DNA of 64,000 nucleotides from Chiua virens (lineage: Eukaryota > Basidiomycota > Agaricomycetes > Boletales > Boletaceae). The position numbers and the translations under genes are program-made. How positions within the stretch are numbered: the stretch's first letter is position 1; every line of letters starts with the position of its first letter. The notes below the pieces were generated by a model. The model saw nothing but the letters and a program-made list of their open reading frames with translations, was not told where the DNA came from and made no database searches. This document shows positions 14,183 to 24,951 of the stretch, piece by piece. The DNA lies in the NCBI GenBank assembly GCA_019787685.1, contig JAHNUO010000005.1, forward strand, positions 1,488,001 to 1,552,000. Direction: 5' to 3'.

Positions 14183-15448
14183 TGGATTGAAGGCACCTAA
14201 ATAATCTGAATGTCTAATAATGGCTTGCTCCTGACGGTAGGACAACCATTTGACGTTCGAAGGTCTTCATATATGCGATAAAACAGACAATTTTTGCTAT
14301 GCTCATTCGAACAGTTGCGTTCTAAATTGACGGTGTCTCGGATAGCGGTGACATGATGCATGATGTGACCGTGACGCGGAAATTCAGCAACGAGGCGGAA
14401 ACGTGGGCTTGGAACACCGCCTTCGAAACACCGGGCCGGGAGAGACGAGTGATAGTCAATGGCGTTCATTGCGAAATGTCGACCAAAGGTCCATGATTGC
14501 ATTAGCTATTATAACATCGTTGCCGAGTCAAACATTCGAATTATAGTAGGAAGGTTGGTATGTAGTCGCACATCTTGAAGTTCTCTACTTAGCGACCGGC
14601 CTCTGGATGTGAATGAGAACATTTCAAAACTTTCGACGCCACGGTTGACCGACAACTGGAATTTCGCACAACCAGCCTGATCGTCGCCCAGGATCCGGCC
14701 ATTTGCAACGTAAGGATTCAGTACTAGTATAGCAGCTTACCAGGGAGAGAAAAGGGAATCGTACTAGGCACCTCTCGGTCCCAATGCGTATCGGAGGCGC
14801 CGCGTCTGATAAGGTAGTCCCGAGCATGATCGCAGCCTGAGGGAGTCACGACGATCGCTGAACGCATAAAAACACCTGGGTGCGGCATCGACAGGCCTGT
14901 CTCCGATCGATGGCATATACTGGAAGCCGGGGCTTAGAGCGCAACGAGGAGTCAGTGATGTATGAACTCCTGACTCACCCACCGGCATCCCTTGTGTTTA
15001 GCTATGAACACTTGTTTGCACGCCGAGCAACCTAGTATTTCAGTGACGACGGGCGAGCCGAATAAGGAAACCTCCGGTGACTCTGGGCTTGCCGCTCTCC
15101 TGCTTAGGTAGCGTTCTACACAATCTGCGAAAGCATACTGTTCCAAAATGGTATGATTGAAGCCGCAGAAATTTCGTTTCAGGACCAAGGTCCACGCATC
15201 GTCGACAGGAAGAAATTCCAAGACAGGCTTCAAGTTATGTGGCATACTTACACTGCCAAGACACTTCTGCCTCGATCGTTCCTAGAACCAGGTTGTAGGA
15301 TCCGATGAGGCTAACGACCTCCGGTCAGGACAGTAGAATTGCTGTAACCTAGAACCCAAATAGCAAATAGTGAATACATATATGCATAACATTTTCCCCC
15401 TCCATAGGTCTTGATCAAATTTGTACATCGAGCATGCTCGTAAGACGC
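14183..15448. other. Intergenic between tandem MFS genes
   Basis: About 1.27 kb. The longest open frame (minus, 15245-14952, 97 codons) contains C-S-A-C and a following K-H-K-G-C, but I recognise no family and see no splice context that extends it. It is treated as unassigned. Confidence 0.35.
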
Positions 15449-18019
15449 TCACACAGGCATAGAAGTACCAACTTCAGTTCTTCCCGTAGAAACGCTTGCG
15501 TCATATCTTGTGGCACCGTACGAGGAACTTGCAGAACCGCCCCGAAGGTCTTTGCTCACTCTTGAGCGGCCCCTGTTCTCTTCTACCCTGTGTCTGATCG
15601 CCACGCCGGACTTCCTCTTCGTCTGCTTCAGCACAGATAAACTGATATCCGGTCTGACGAACACCGTGAGAACCAGAGCAAGTAAGACGAGAATCGCAGC
15701 CACCGCAAAGATCGCAACCGGGAACGAAGCGACGGTGCTGCTATATATTACCCCGAATAGGATAGGCTAATGAAATGGATCAGAGAATAAATCGTCCAGG
15801 CGATATTAGATACTTACTCCAAGGATGGTTTGGCCAATCGCTTGGAGGACGGCGATGGCACCGAATAATTTGCCTGAAGCTGGACTTGAATCTTCGTCCA
15901 TGGGACCCCTCTCTGCAACCTGCAATCGTAACATTTGCTCTTTCTCAGCCAGCTTGCGTCCCTGCAAAGTGGATAGAGCCAAGCTTTGTGCAGCAGGCAC
16001 AATTCCAGCCCCAAAGCATCCCAACGAAGTAGCCCCGACAAACATGACTTGCGACGACCATGTGGACGTGGCATCATCGGAAGGAAGTGGGCATGCAGCA
16101 ACGAGAGCAAAAGAACAAAAATCGACAATCATTGAGCATCGTACGACGAGAAGATCGAACCGGATGTCAGAAAAGAGGAGGCTCTTCGTGGGTTTCGGCT
16201 TCAATTTTGGGGCGTTGACCCGGGGTTGCGCCGGGGTCAATGACGGGGCCCGGACAGGTTTGAATGTGATGAGAAGGACTAAGTCTTCTTCAGTACACGT
16301 TCCGGAATCCGTGAGCCCATTTGGCTGACTCACACGGTAGGACGGCGAGAAGATAAAATGCACGGACGCCACCCATGAAGGATACGTAGTAACTCAGTTG
16401 TTCTGCACCCCAATCATAGATGTGCTCAGCGTAAAGATACTTGAGCTGAAGAACGCCGGAGGAAAGCATATGAAGGAAGAGAGACAACGCAAGGAATGTC
16501 AGACTCCAGTCCTTGCGAATAAGTGGCTGGGTTGACATCCTGGCTGAGCGAGCTACCGGGACATCGGTTGGCAAGAATTCTGCGAGAGGGGAAAGGAAAC
16601 CCTTCACGGCGCGTAGAACTACCCAAGTATGGTCGTCTTCCGCTACGACAGGAATCAAGGGGATGAAGAGATAAGAAAAACGAACAACTCACTACTGCTG
16701 TCAATCGCATAGCTTTCTATCGCGCGATTTTTACCCTTCCTGTTCATCCCCCGACGTGCTGCAGGAAGGGACTCGGGAAATACAAAGACCACGAGCAAAA
16801 GATTTACGAATGAAGCCGTGATAGCGACCCAAAACACTGAATTGACGCTTTGCAATGGGTGATCAGCTATGTCTCCGCGTCAGTACCTGCTGATACGATA
16901 ATGATGCGAGTACAAAGTTACCTTGTCCGACCTTCAAAAACGGTATAGGGTTCCTGATAAGCCATGCACCTATCATTGGCCCAACTGCCAAACCGAAGAA
17001 TAACACGCCAGTGAAACGTGAGAAGATGGTCGCACGGGAACCAGGTGAGGTGCAATCGGCGATGTAGGCCGAATTGGCACCGGTGAGAGATGACCACCCT
17101 CCCAGTAAGCCCTCGACGATTGGAGCCAAAATGAGAAGCTTATGCGAGTGCGCAGCGAGAGGGTTACCGGGCGTAGAGACGAGGATGAAAATTAAGTCTC
17201 TAAACGGCATTGATCAGAAACGGACAGCCCTTCAACACTGCTCTGACCAATAGGCACATACGTGAGGAACAAGCCAAGCGTGGCCATCGCAAGCACAGGG
17301 ATACGGCCACGGCGTTCCCCAAACTGGCCCCACCAGCCTGTCGTTAGTGCTGAAAGTGCACCCATAGTGGATGTCATAATAGTCTGAAGCCTGGCAGCGC
17401 CGGCTTGCACGACAGGGTCTGAAACGCATTTCTTCCCGGGAATGACGCGAGGATCATCGCCTTCGCTAACGCTGTCACCTTCAGATTCACCTGAAGAAAG
17501 TGCGAGAGACGACACTGAATGGAACTGTAAATAAGTGAAATTTTGGCTAGTGTCGGCTTGGGGGTGAATGGAAACATATGTGCTTTGTGCATGGGCGATA
17601 GGAATGTGACGGTACTCGTCATAAACCTGACTGCATGAGAGCTCAGTGAACACCTCTACACGGGACGCCAGCGTCATTCCGCGCTGGAGCAGTGCAAACC
17701 GAGAGTGAGTTGTGGCAGTTTCGCGTACGACTTCCACTCACTGTGATAGAAGCTATCAGTGCAAACGGAACCAGCCTACGACCGGGTCAGTTCGGGAGTG
17801 ACATGTGAGCAGAGCAGGATACCATAGTGGACGAGCTCGGTAGAATGGCTTCTTGGCATTAGGAACACCGACGAGCGGGTCTCGTTCGGATGGTACGACA
17901 ACTTCGGAAGAGAGAGGAAGATGCTCAAGTTGTGAGGGGGGACGAGAGCTGGAAGGAGTGAAGACGGTATTATCTATGGATATAATGGGGTCAGTGGCAA
18001 TTCTGTCCAGCGGTGACAT
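15449..18019 (-). CDS. MFS transporter, tandem copy 2
   Basis: Paralogue of the gene at 11509-13982. It starts at 18019 (MSPLDRIATDPIIS) and ends GTSMPV at 15449. It reads SERDPLVGVPNAKKPFYRAR, CVSDPVVQAGAARLQTIM, ALSALTTGWWGQFGERRGR (motif A), EGLLGGWSSLTGANSAYIAD, GSRATIFSRFTGVLFFGLAV, AWLIRNPIPFLKVG, WVAITASFVNLLLVVFVFPE, RKDWSLTFLALSLFLHMLSS, YYVSFMGGVRAFYLL and PILFGVIYSSTVASFPVAIF. About 12 membrane helices. No frame break was found. The cargo is unknown. The shared promoter block argues for duplication of a whole transcription unit. Confidence 0.85.
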
Positions 18020-18098
18020 CGCAGTAGACGACTTGGATGAATCGTAATAACTGCGGACCAGGAGGCATTGCCAGGAGACTCCCCGAGGTGCACGTTAC

Positions 18099-18114
18099 GC
18101 GACTTTATAAAGCG
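18099..18114 (-). promoter_or_regulatory. TATA box of MFS copy 2
   Basis: The minus strand reads CGCTTTATAAAGTCGC, about 86 bp before the start codon at 18019. It is flanked by further matches to the copy 1 promoter (CAGGAGACTC on one side, GTTACGTACCT and CCACAGCCATGAT on the other). Confidence 0.6.
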
Positions 18115-18199
18115 GAAACATGCGATACACACGACTCCCCAAAATTAGTAACGCTTTGAAGTTACGTACCTCATTTCTTCGGTGTTGGCCACACAGCCA

Positions 18200-18682
18200 T
18201 GATCAAGGACATCTTATCTCAGGCGCCAGCGTCAATCATAGTTTTAATAACGCAGCGAAGGATCACGCTGGACACAAAACGGACCGACTCCCCCATTAGA
18301 ATAATGCTTAGACTGGGAAAATATAACAAGTTGATGAAAGCTTACGAATAAACTTGGTCAGAGTAGGCTAGGCTTTAGTGCTAAACTTTACTCCGTATGG
18401 AGAACACTGACGGCCGACTTGGCAGGCTATTTAAGGAATCCTCAAGGAGTGTGGGTAGATGCGATTAAGTAGTCTCATACCGCATCGCTGGGCCGTCAGT
18501 GACAGGAGAAGATAACGATAACTTGGCAAGGTACTAGGTATTAGTGCAGCCGCGCCACTTGCCAGTGATTGTACTAGCTGATTAGTAATCGTGAGTCACT
18601 TGACAGTGTCACTCGGGTCTCTGAGTATAACTTGAAATCGATCCAGCCCCCCAACCACCAGATCCTGATTCTACACACGTCC
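18200..18682. other. Intergenic between divergent MFS copy 2 and methionyl-tRNA synthetase
   Basis: No gene is seen. It holds an 11-base inverted pair, CACTGACGGCC at about 18405 and GGCCGTCAGTG at about 18491, of unclear meaning. Confidence 0.35.
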
Positions 18683-21424
18683 ATGATGACGCAGACAGTC
18701 AGAGAACAAGTTTTAAGAGTCATCCCCGATCCTGGACAATCTGCAATGTGAGGACACCTTCGGCGACTCATCGCGTACATCTTACCACTATCTGTCGCTA
18801 GAGTACCGAAGGATGGAGAGACGAATATATTGATCACCTCTGCTTTGCCTTACTGCAACAACGTTCCCCATCTAGGTTCGTTTTTTTGGCTCGTGTGACT
18901 CGCCTCAAGCCTTGTGACACCCTTGACAGGAAATATCATTGGCAGCGTTCTTAGCGCCGATGTTTATAGTAGGTAGGTATTCAATGCAGTGATTCTGGGA
19001 TCAGAGAGCTCGCTGATCTAACATGCCACAATTATAATAGATACAGCCGTAAGTGTGCATGACCTCGCGTCTTGATCCTCGTCACAACTTGATTGCAGGG
19101 ACTCGCAATCGCCGAACTTTGTACATTTGCGGAACAGATGAATATGGAACAGCAACTGAAACGGCAGCACTCAAGGAAGGCGTTACACCTAGACAACTCT
19201 GCGATAAATATCATGCACTACACAAAGAGACTTACGAGTGGTTTGATATCGGGCAAGCAGCACATCGTTCCTTTTCTTCTTTCGCACTCGCTAAGCGACC
19301 CCAAATAGTTTTGATCTCTTTGGACGCACATCCACTCCCCTGCATACTGAGTAACTTCTTTCCTCACACAAGCCTTCTGTAGCTCACACAAGCCTTTGCT
19401 TTATCTTAGAATATGCCAATCAATATACCTCAATCTTGGAAAGTACGACTATCTCGAAAAGCAAGTGAGGGATCAGACTTACTGTGAAGGTTGTCAAAAG
19501 TAAGCAGGGTCGTACCAGTCGTTATCTTGTATCGACTAGGATCTAGATTTCTAGCCGATCGATATGTTGAGGGAATATGCCCACATTGCGGTTTCCCCGT
19601 GCGTAGACCCTTGTGTCCGATGGCGGGATCTTGATTCAGTCCTGTAGGATGCTCGAGGGGATCAATGCGACAATTGCGCGCGGACACTAGATGCCATAGA
19701 CCTTATTGAACCCAGATGCCTCATCGATAAAACTCATAAAGTTGTCGCCCGCTCCTCCTCTCACATGTATTTCAGACTCGACAAAGCGCAATCTCGACTA
19801 GAAGAATGGATCAAAACGTCCTACAGGAACGGCAAATGGTCACCCAACGCGACAATCAACACCGACGGAGAGATCGTTGATGCACGATTGAAGAGTGGGT
19901 TGCGTCCCACACCTGTCACTCGGGACCTGACCTGGGGAGTGCCTATCCCTCCACTTGGCAGAGAGGACGACAAGGAGATGGATAGCAAAGTTCTTTGTGA
20001 GTGCTGGGCCTGTGGTGCTTACGCGCTGCTAATATTTTTCAGATGTATGGGTTCGTACTAAGGCTTATGCGATCTTTGATACGGACAGCTGATTTTTTAT
20101 GGTAGTTCGACGCCGTGATCGGTTATCCGAGCATAACTGCCAATTATACCCCTGATTGGCAACGGTGGTGGCTCAATCCTGATAATGTCAAACTATACCA
20201 GTTCATGGGCAAGGACAACGTTTACTTCCATACCATCTATTTCCCTGCCATGCTTCTCGCTGATGGCAGAAGGTGGACAACACTCCATCACATATCGACG
20301 ACAGGTGAGGTTCCCCTTGTGTTTGCACTGAGTGATTAACAAAGACTCTCCCAGAGTACCTCAATTACGAGGGCGGAAAATTCTCAAAGAGCAAGGGTCG
20401 TGGTGTGTTTGGACCTGCAGCCAGGGAGACCGGTATCCCAGCGTCCGTCTGGCGTTATTACCTCCTTGCTACTCGACCTGAAAGTGCAGACGCGATGTTT
20501 TCTTGGGCGGACTGCGTAAGTTGCAATGTCTTGCTGTGCATCATTTGCGAACTTACCATGCCTCAGATTACAGCAAATAACAACGTTTTGCTCAAGAAGT
20601 GAATCTCCTTCCTCGTTGATGATGTATAATTTATTAATTTCCCGATAGCTTCGGAAACTTTGTTAATCGCGCCTTGAAATTCGTGGCATCGCAGTACGAC
20701 AGTATCATCCCTGAGAGCAATGATATTGGCGGAGAACTGTCCCCCAACGATGCCCTGGATGGCGAGTTCATCTCTGACGTCAACAATCTCCTCAAGGAAT
20801 ACATAGACGCGATGGAAAGCGTGAAGCTTCGTCTGGGGCTGCAGACCGTGATGCTAATCTCGAATCGCGGCAACGGCTATCTTCAAGCTTCCGGGCTTAA
20901 CAAGGCATTGATGACGGAAAACCCCAAGCGCTGCGCTCAAGTTGTCTCGCGCGCCTTGAACCTGATCTATGTCTTATCTGTGCTGATCTATCCATTCATG
21001 CCCACGACATCGGAAGACATTTTACAGCAACTCAATGCACCAGCGCGGACTGTTCCAGAGGTGCTTTCGACGGACTATCTTGGCCGGTCATCGTATCGGG
21101 AAACCAGATCATCTATTTAAGAACATCGACGAGAAGATGGAAGAAGTGTGGAAAGCCAAGTTCGGGGGAAATGACGTGCAGAAGGAGGAGGTTCCTGCTT
21201 CGAAACGCAAGGCTAGGAAGGTGGCTAGCCCTGGCGGAAAGGCGGACGCCGCGGTGAATGGGCCAAAATCACCAGAGGCAATCGCTCTCGAATCCAAGAT
21301 CCTCGAACAGGGTAATCACGTACGCGCACTGAAGGAAAGCAAGGCAGAGAAGGATGTCATCGACGTGGCAGTTGTGGAGCTTAAAAAGTTGAAGGCTGAA
21401 CTGGTGACTCTGGAAAATGCCTGA
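18683..21424 (+). CDS. Methionyl-tRNA synthetase, cytosolic
   Basis: Charges tRNA-Met. The start at 18683 ([11 protein letters not shown]) joins by an intron (18748-18801) to [15 protein letters not shown] and [17 protein letters not shown], which holds the HIGH-type motif. Next come [16 protein letters not shown], the zinc-knuckle region YCEGC...CPHCG...[34 protein letters not shown], and [11 protein letters not shown], the KMSKS-type motif. The anticodon-binding part is [12 protein letters not shown] to [12 protein letters not shown]. The C-terminus ([16 protein letters not shown]...LKKLKAEL) looks like a WHEP helix pair. Structure is unusual: an 8-nt microexon (19041-19048) and a GC-AG intron after WFDI. 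Near 21079, STDYL and [12 protein letters not shown] are one base out of phase with no room for an intron. Confidence 0.9.
19041..19048 (+). other. 8-nt microexon of methionyl-tRNA synthetase
   Basis: ATACAGCC is flanked by ...AATAG on the left and GTAAGT on the right. Only with it included does ...[24 protein letters not shown] read through. Skipping it breaks the frame inside the catalytic domain. Confidence 0.75.
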
Positions 21425-21763
21425 AGATTGCATTCCCTTGGGGTTTGTTTGAACGTTATGCTTATCGTGCGGAAGTCATCTGGACCATCACATTATATAA
21501 CCGGGCGCAAGTGAATGGCAGTGTTGAAACGTGTTAGTTTGCCATGAGGGTTGTGCTACTGCACTATTAGTAGACGGAAGGTGTCGACAGAAGATTCTAA
21601 GCAGAGTACGGCTACAAAATGTCCATTTGATTATATAAATTATCGTAATAAATAAATACCCTGTTACAAAGAAGTTGAGCTACTTGTCCTCGTCTTCAAA
21701 GACCAAACTCACCTTGAATCAAGGCGCTCACGCCAGATCGCTGGATGCACTAGGCACGTGTGT

Positions 21764-22017
21764 TCAAGGGCTTGGAACGATACTGGAACCTGGCGTACAA
21801 GTCAGCCAACCCTTCATACCTCTACAATGAGTCACTCACTCTTGGGAAAGACTTCCTCGTGGATCCGGTTCTTCCACAATGCACCAACTGGGGCCACGTT
21901 ATGGACACTTGCCGTCGTGGCCGCAGTGGTCGTCGTACTCGTGGGAACAGCGGCGCAGAGGCCAGAGGATGCCAAGGTACCCAAGAAAAGGCAGCTGGTA
22001 ACGATAGAGCAACGCAT
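21764..22017 (-). CDS. Small secreted peptide, GALWK family, copy A
   Basis: Short two-exon gene of about 66 codons. It starts at 22017 with a hydrophobic signal peptide (MRCSIVTSCLFLGTLASSGL, ending near CAA), then a Thr/Ala-rich spacer, then PVGALWKNRIHEEVFPK. An intron with donor GTGAGTGACT and acceptor CGCCAG joins AAGA to GTTCC and gives a short tail (SSSIVPSP) and TGA at 21766-21764. I do not know this family. It is preserved beside its promoter and 3' end, and the same block occurs in 49225-49499 and 47696-48084. It may be a secreted effector, a structural peptide or a precursor peptide; the sequence does not decide. It lies between methionyl-tRNA synthetase and sulfite oxidase, away from the other copies. 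Confidence 0.6.
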
Positions 22018-22100
22018 GACGGTGAGGATGGTATGTGCTGTATGGCGACTCGGAGGAATGACGTATAGGTCGAGTTAACGAAAAGACCCAGCCAGCTCGA

Positions 22101-22111
22101 ACCCTTTTATC
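22101..22111 (-). promoter_or_regulatory. TATA-like box of peptide gene copy A
   Basis: The minus strand reads GATAAAAGGGT, about 86-94 bp before the start codon at 22017. The matching GATAAAAGGG occurs at a similar distance in copy B. Confidence 0.5.
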
Positions 22112-22560
22112 TCTCTCCTGTCTTCCTGTTTATTGACCGTGTTGCATCGCCTGCGCACGCTATCCATGGAGCGGACACTCCCGCGCGCTACAACCTCTTG
22201 GATCGCCCAGTTCGGGTCGCAGTTCCGCGGACCCGGTTACATTGACAATGAGACATACCGTGCAACTGATCAGCAAGTTATCAAAAATGACCGACGCGCT
22301 CTGGTTTTGCACTGCTATTCGGATGCGAATATGATGATGTCTCCAGGGCAGCCGAGTGCTGTATGCTCATATCGTTCATACATACCTTTTCGTTGTCTAG
22401 GTGCCTTGAGTCGAACGGCATTCGTCATGGGCGGGGGCGCCGCTCTCCCATACGTGGATAGCTTAGTTGATTCAGATGATGGGGACATGAGGCGCTGTCG
22501 CATCACGGACAGTTTGGCCGTTGATAGGACTCGGCGATTCATTGTATGTTTCTTTGCACA

Positions 22561-23083
22561 TCATGTTCCGTTCGAACTGAGGCGAAATCCATAGGGAATA
22601 TGTACTTTTAGAGAGCGCAGCATATTCATGTCCGAGAGCCCAAGAAAAATGCTTTTGTGTCCATGTCGCTCAGCAGTCTCGTGAGACGAATTGACTTGAG
22701 ATCGCGACCAATGTACTCTCGTCAATTTTGGATCCACTGGATAGGATTCCAGCTAGAAATGCTGTGTAGTTGTTCATGCACATGAGCAAGCACAGCACTA
22801 TTGCCTCGACATGATGCGGATCATTGACCGCCTACCTCAATCGCCGATTGTTACCCTTAACTCCCAGGCTCATCAGATGATGCACTGCTGTCTCCCATGA
22901 TCGAACATTGAGTCCGTGTCCATTCGTCTTCCAGTAGTGCCCAAGAAAAAGTACATGGCAATTCACACTTCTAAACTAGGTCACAGGTGCCCTGTTCCAT
23001 TTTCGCCGAGGATCTGCACAGCTGATGAAGTTGTGACATCCCCCAATGCTATCCTGGACCCGTGCGATGGATCTCAGAGTGAT
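22561..23083. other. Intergenic, no gene recognised
   Basis: About 520 bp between the duplicate segment and the stop of the sulfite oxidase gene. No convincing coding sequence or RNA gene was seen. Confidence 0.35.
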
Positions 23084-24541
23084 TTATACTGGCACTTCGA
23101 TTGTAAACTCCCCAGCCCCGCAATAACCTACACCTCGCAAGTTCCAAGGGTATGTTACATCTTGTACGCGCCCAGCACTGTCCGTGGCGCGGCTGAGCAC
23201 ATTCACCTTGAATTTCCGTCCGTGTCCTCCTGCTAAGTTATGGGCCAATAACGCGACGTTGAGGTTTTCTTCATCCATCGCGAGATCGACGTCACCCTCC
23301 CATAGTGCCCAACTCCATGGCCCATCTTGATAGGTGACCTTGCATTGCTTCCAGGTGACGCCCGCATCCACACTGATCTCGACATGGTCGATGGGACAGT
23401 CCGAATAGGCATATCCACGTGCTTGCAACGGCAGCTCGTCTGGACAGGAAGACGGGAGACGCTTGACTTTGGTCACGATCGAGTTGCATGGGAGGTTTCC
23501 CATGGATGGGACTTTGGACCACCAGCCTTCGTCGTTTGCCTTCTGCACGCTTGTCACCTATATACGTAATAAGTCAGACCGGGAGACGCGACGTTCGGAA
23601 CCAGATTCGTGTGCGCACATGGTCTGGTAATATCCTATAGTCTCGTTGCTGGAAAAAGTTGGGCGACTCTTCCTTGGAGATGGTGATACGGTCCACCCAT
23701 TTGACCCAGCGCATCCCTGAGTACCCAGGCACGACAATGCGCAATGGGAAGCCATGATCAGGGGTCAAGGGTTCGCCGTTCATCTATTCGTTGCAGGCAC
23801 AAAGGTCAACACGTGTGACGGACGTATCGTCACAGGGGGACTTGAATTACCTCATGGGCGAGCAACACGTCGCCGTCGTCGCGCATCGCCTTCTCCAGGG
23901 GGATTGAACCACCGTACCAGGTATCTTTATCGCACGGTGCGACGTAGGATGCAAAGCACGCGTGGAGTCCTTGCCATGACGCGCTGTCGTCTGGAACGCC
24001 AGCCTGCAGGAGGACGTCCCGCAACGGCACGCCGCTCCAGAGGACATTGGCAGCTGTTCCCTCGGACCATTTGATCCCATCCACGTCCCTCCCAGTCTTC
24101 TCGGCCATCTTGGCCCGGCGATTTCCAGCGCACTGTATCATATCGTGTGACGTGTGAGTCGGCGCAGGAACAAGGGGTAGTGTCGTGGACGTACGACAAG
24201 GACGGCGAGCACTTGTTTGCGTGGCATGTCTCGTAATTGACCGAATGTGAGCGTGAGGTCGAGTGACTTGGTATCTTCTATTTCACCGTCGATCTTGACT
24301 GTGTAGTCCTCTGCCACTGTATCTGTTCGAAGGTCCTTGATGTCGGCTGTGGACGTGGCCGTCAACCAATAGAAAAGAATGAGACTCGAAACATGGAACC
24401 GTATTCGAGCAGGAACGTACAGTGGTTGCGGGCATAGACGAGACGCCATGGCGTGATGGGATGGTTGGTGAGTTCCACGAGAGAACGTGGTTCGGCATTG
24501 TAAAGCTTCTTGTCTAGATTGATGAGTTCCTTGACACCCAT
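23084..24541 (-). CDS. Sulfite oxidase-type molybdenum enzyme
   Basis: Molybdopterin-dependent oxidoreductase that would oxidise sulfite to sulfate. It starts at 24541 ([20 protein letters not shown]), continues [20 protein letters not shown] and [13 protein letters not shown], then QCAGNRR, whose Cys is the molybdenum ligand. Next come the dimerisation-domain pieces [59 protein letters not shown] and [16 protein letters not shown]. It ends EVPV at 23084. There is no N-terminal cytochrome b5 domain and no obvious mitochondrial presequence, so it resembles the haem-free, plant-type form. Five introns; all phases I checked are consistent. It could also act on another substrate within the same superfamily. 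Confidence 0.9.
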
Positions 24542-24951
24542 ATTTTTCAGGTCAGGTTGAAGAATACGCTAGACTGGTGGCACATGAAGGGGGGTCAAAG
24601 GCACTGTAGCATCGTTTGGGATACTAATCGACTTACTGGTTGGACAGGATGTTTAGCCCTTACAACGGCGGGAGTAGTACGAGTGGTATTCAAGGAAGCA
24701 GTCGATGCTATGGAGGCATGGAAGAAGGGCATTTTTATAAGGAGCAAGACTGGTGTTGGGATCTTACTAGGTCCGCACCGAAGCGAGACTCATCCGAAAA
24801 GCTTCGTACATTCTGTCACGGCCCGGCGGGATCCCGTTTTATTTAAACGTGGATGCAAACCCAGTGAGCGTTTGCTATTCCACGATTACAGGACTCGATA
24901 AGTGTGGCTAAGTGTACCACTCGGGCTCTAGAATGGTCCGTAACCGATGCA

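Larger units (their letters stand above)
21620..22560 (-). repeat. Inverted segmental duplicate, copy A
   Basis: Read on the minus strand this segment matches 48770-49640 read on the plus strand. The match covers the upstream region (shared CACCTAGACAACGAAAAGGT, GTGCAAA-CAGAGCGCGTCGGTC and GACCCGAACTGGGCGAT-like stretches), the small secreted peptide gene, and its 3' end (shared AAATGGACATTTTGTAGC). Substitutions and small indels are scattered throughout, so the duplication is not recent. Ends are approximate. Confidence 0.7.

Noticed and set aside
14952..15245. 97-codon minus frame with C-S-A-C between the MFS genes
   Set aside because: No family, no clear start context and no extension by splicing; not enough to call a gene.
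24557..24901. 114-codon plus frame between sulfite oxidase and CCT5
   Set aside because: No recognisable sequence, and it lies across the 5' region of one gene and the 3' end of another.
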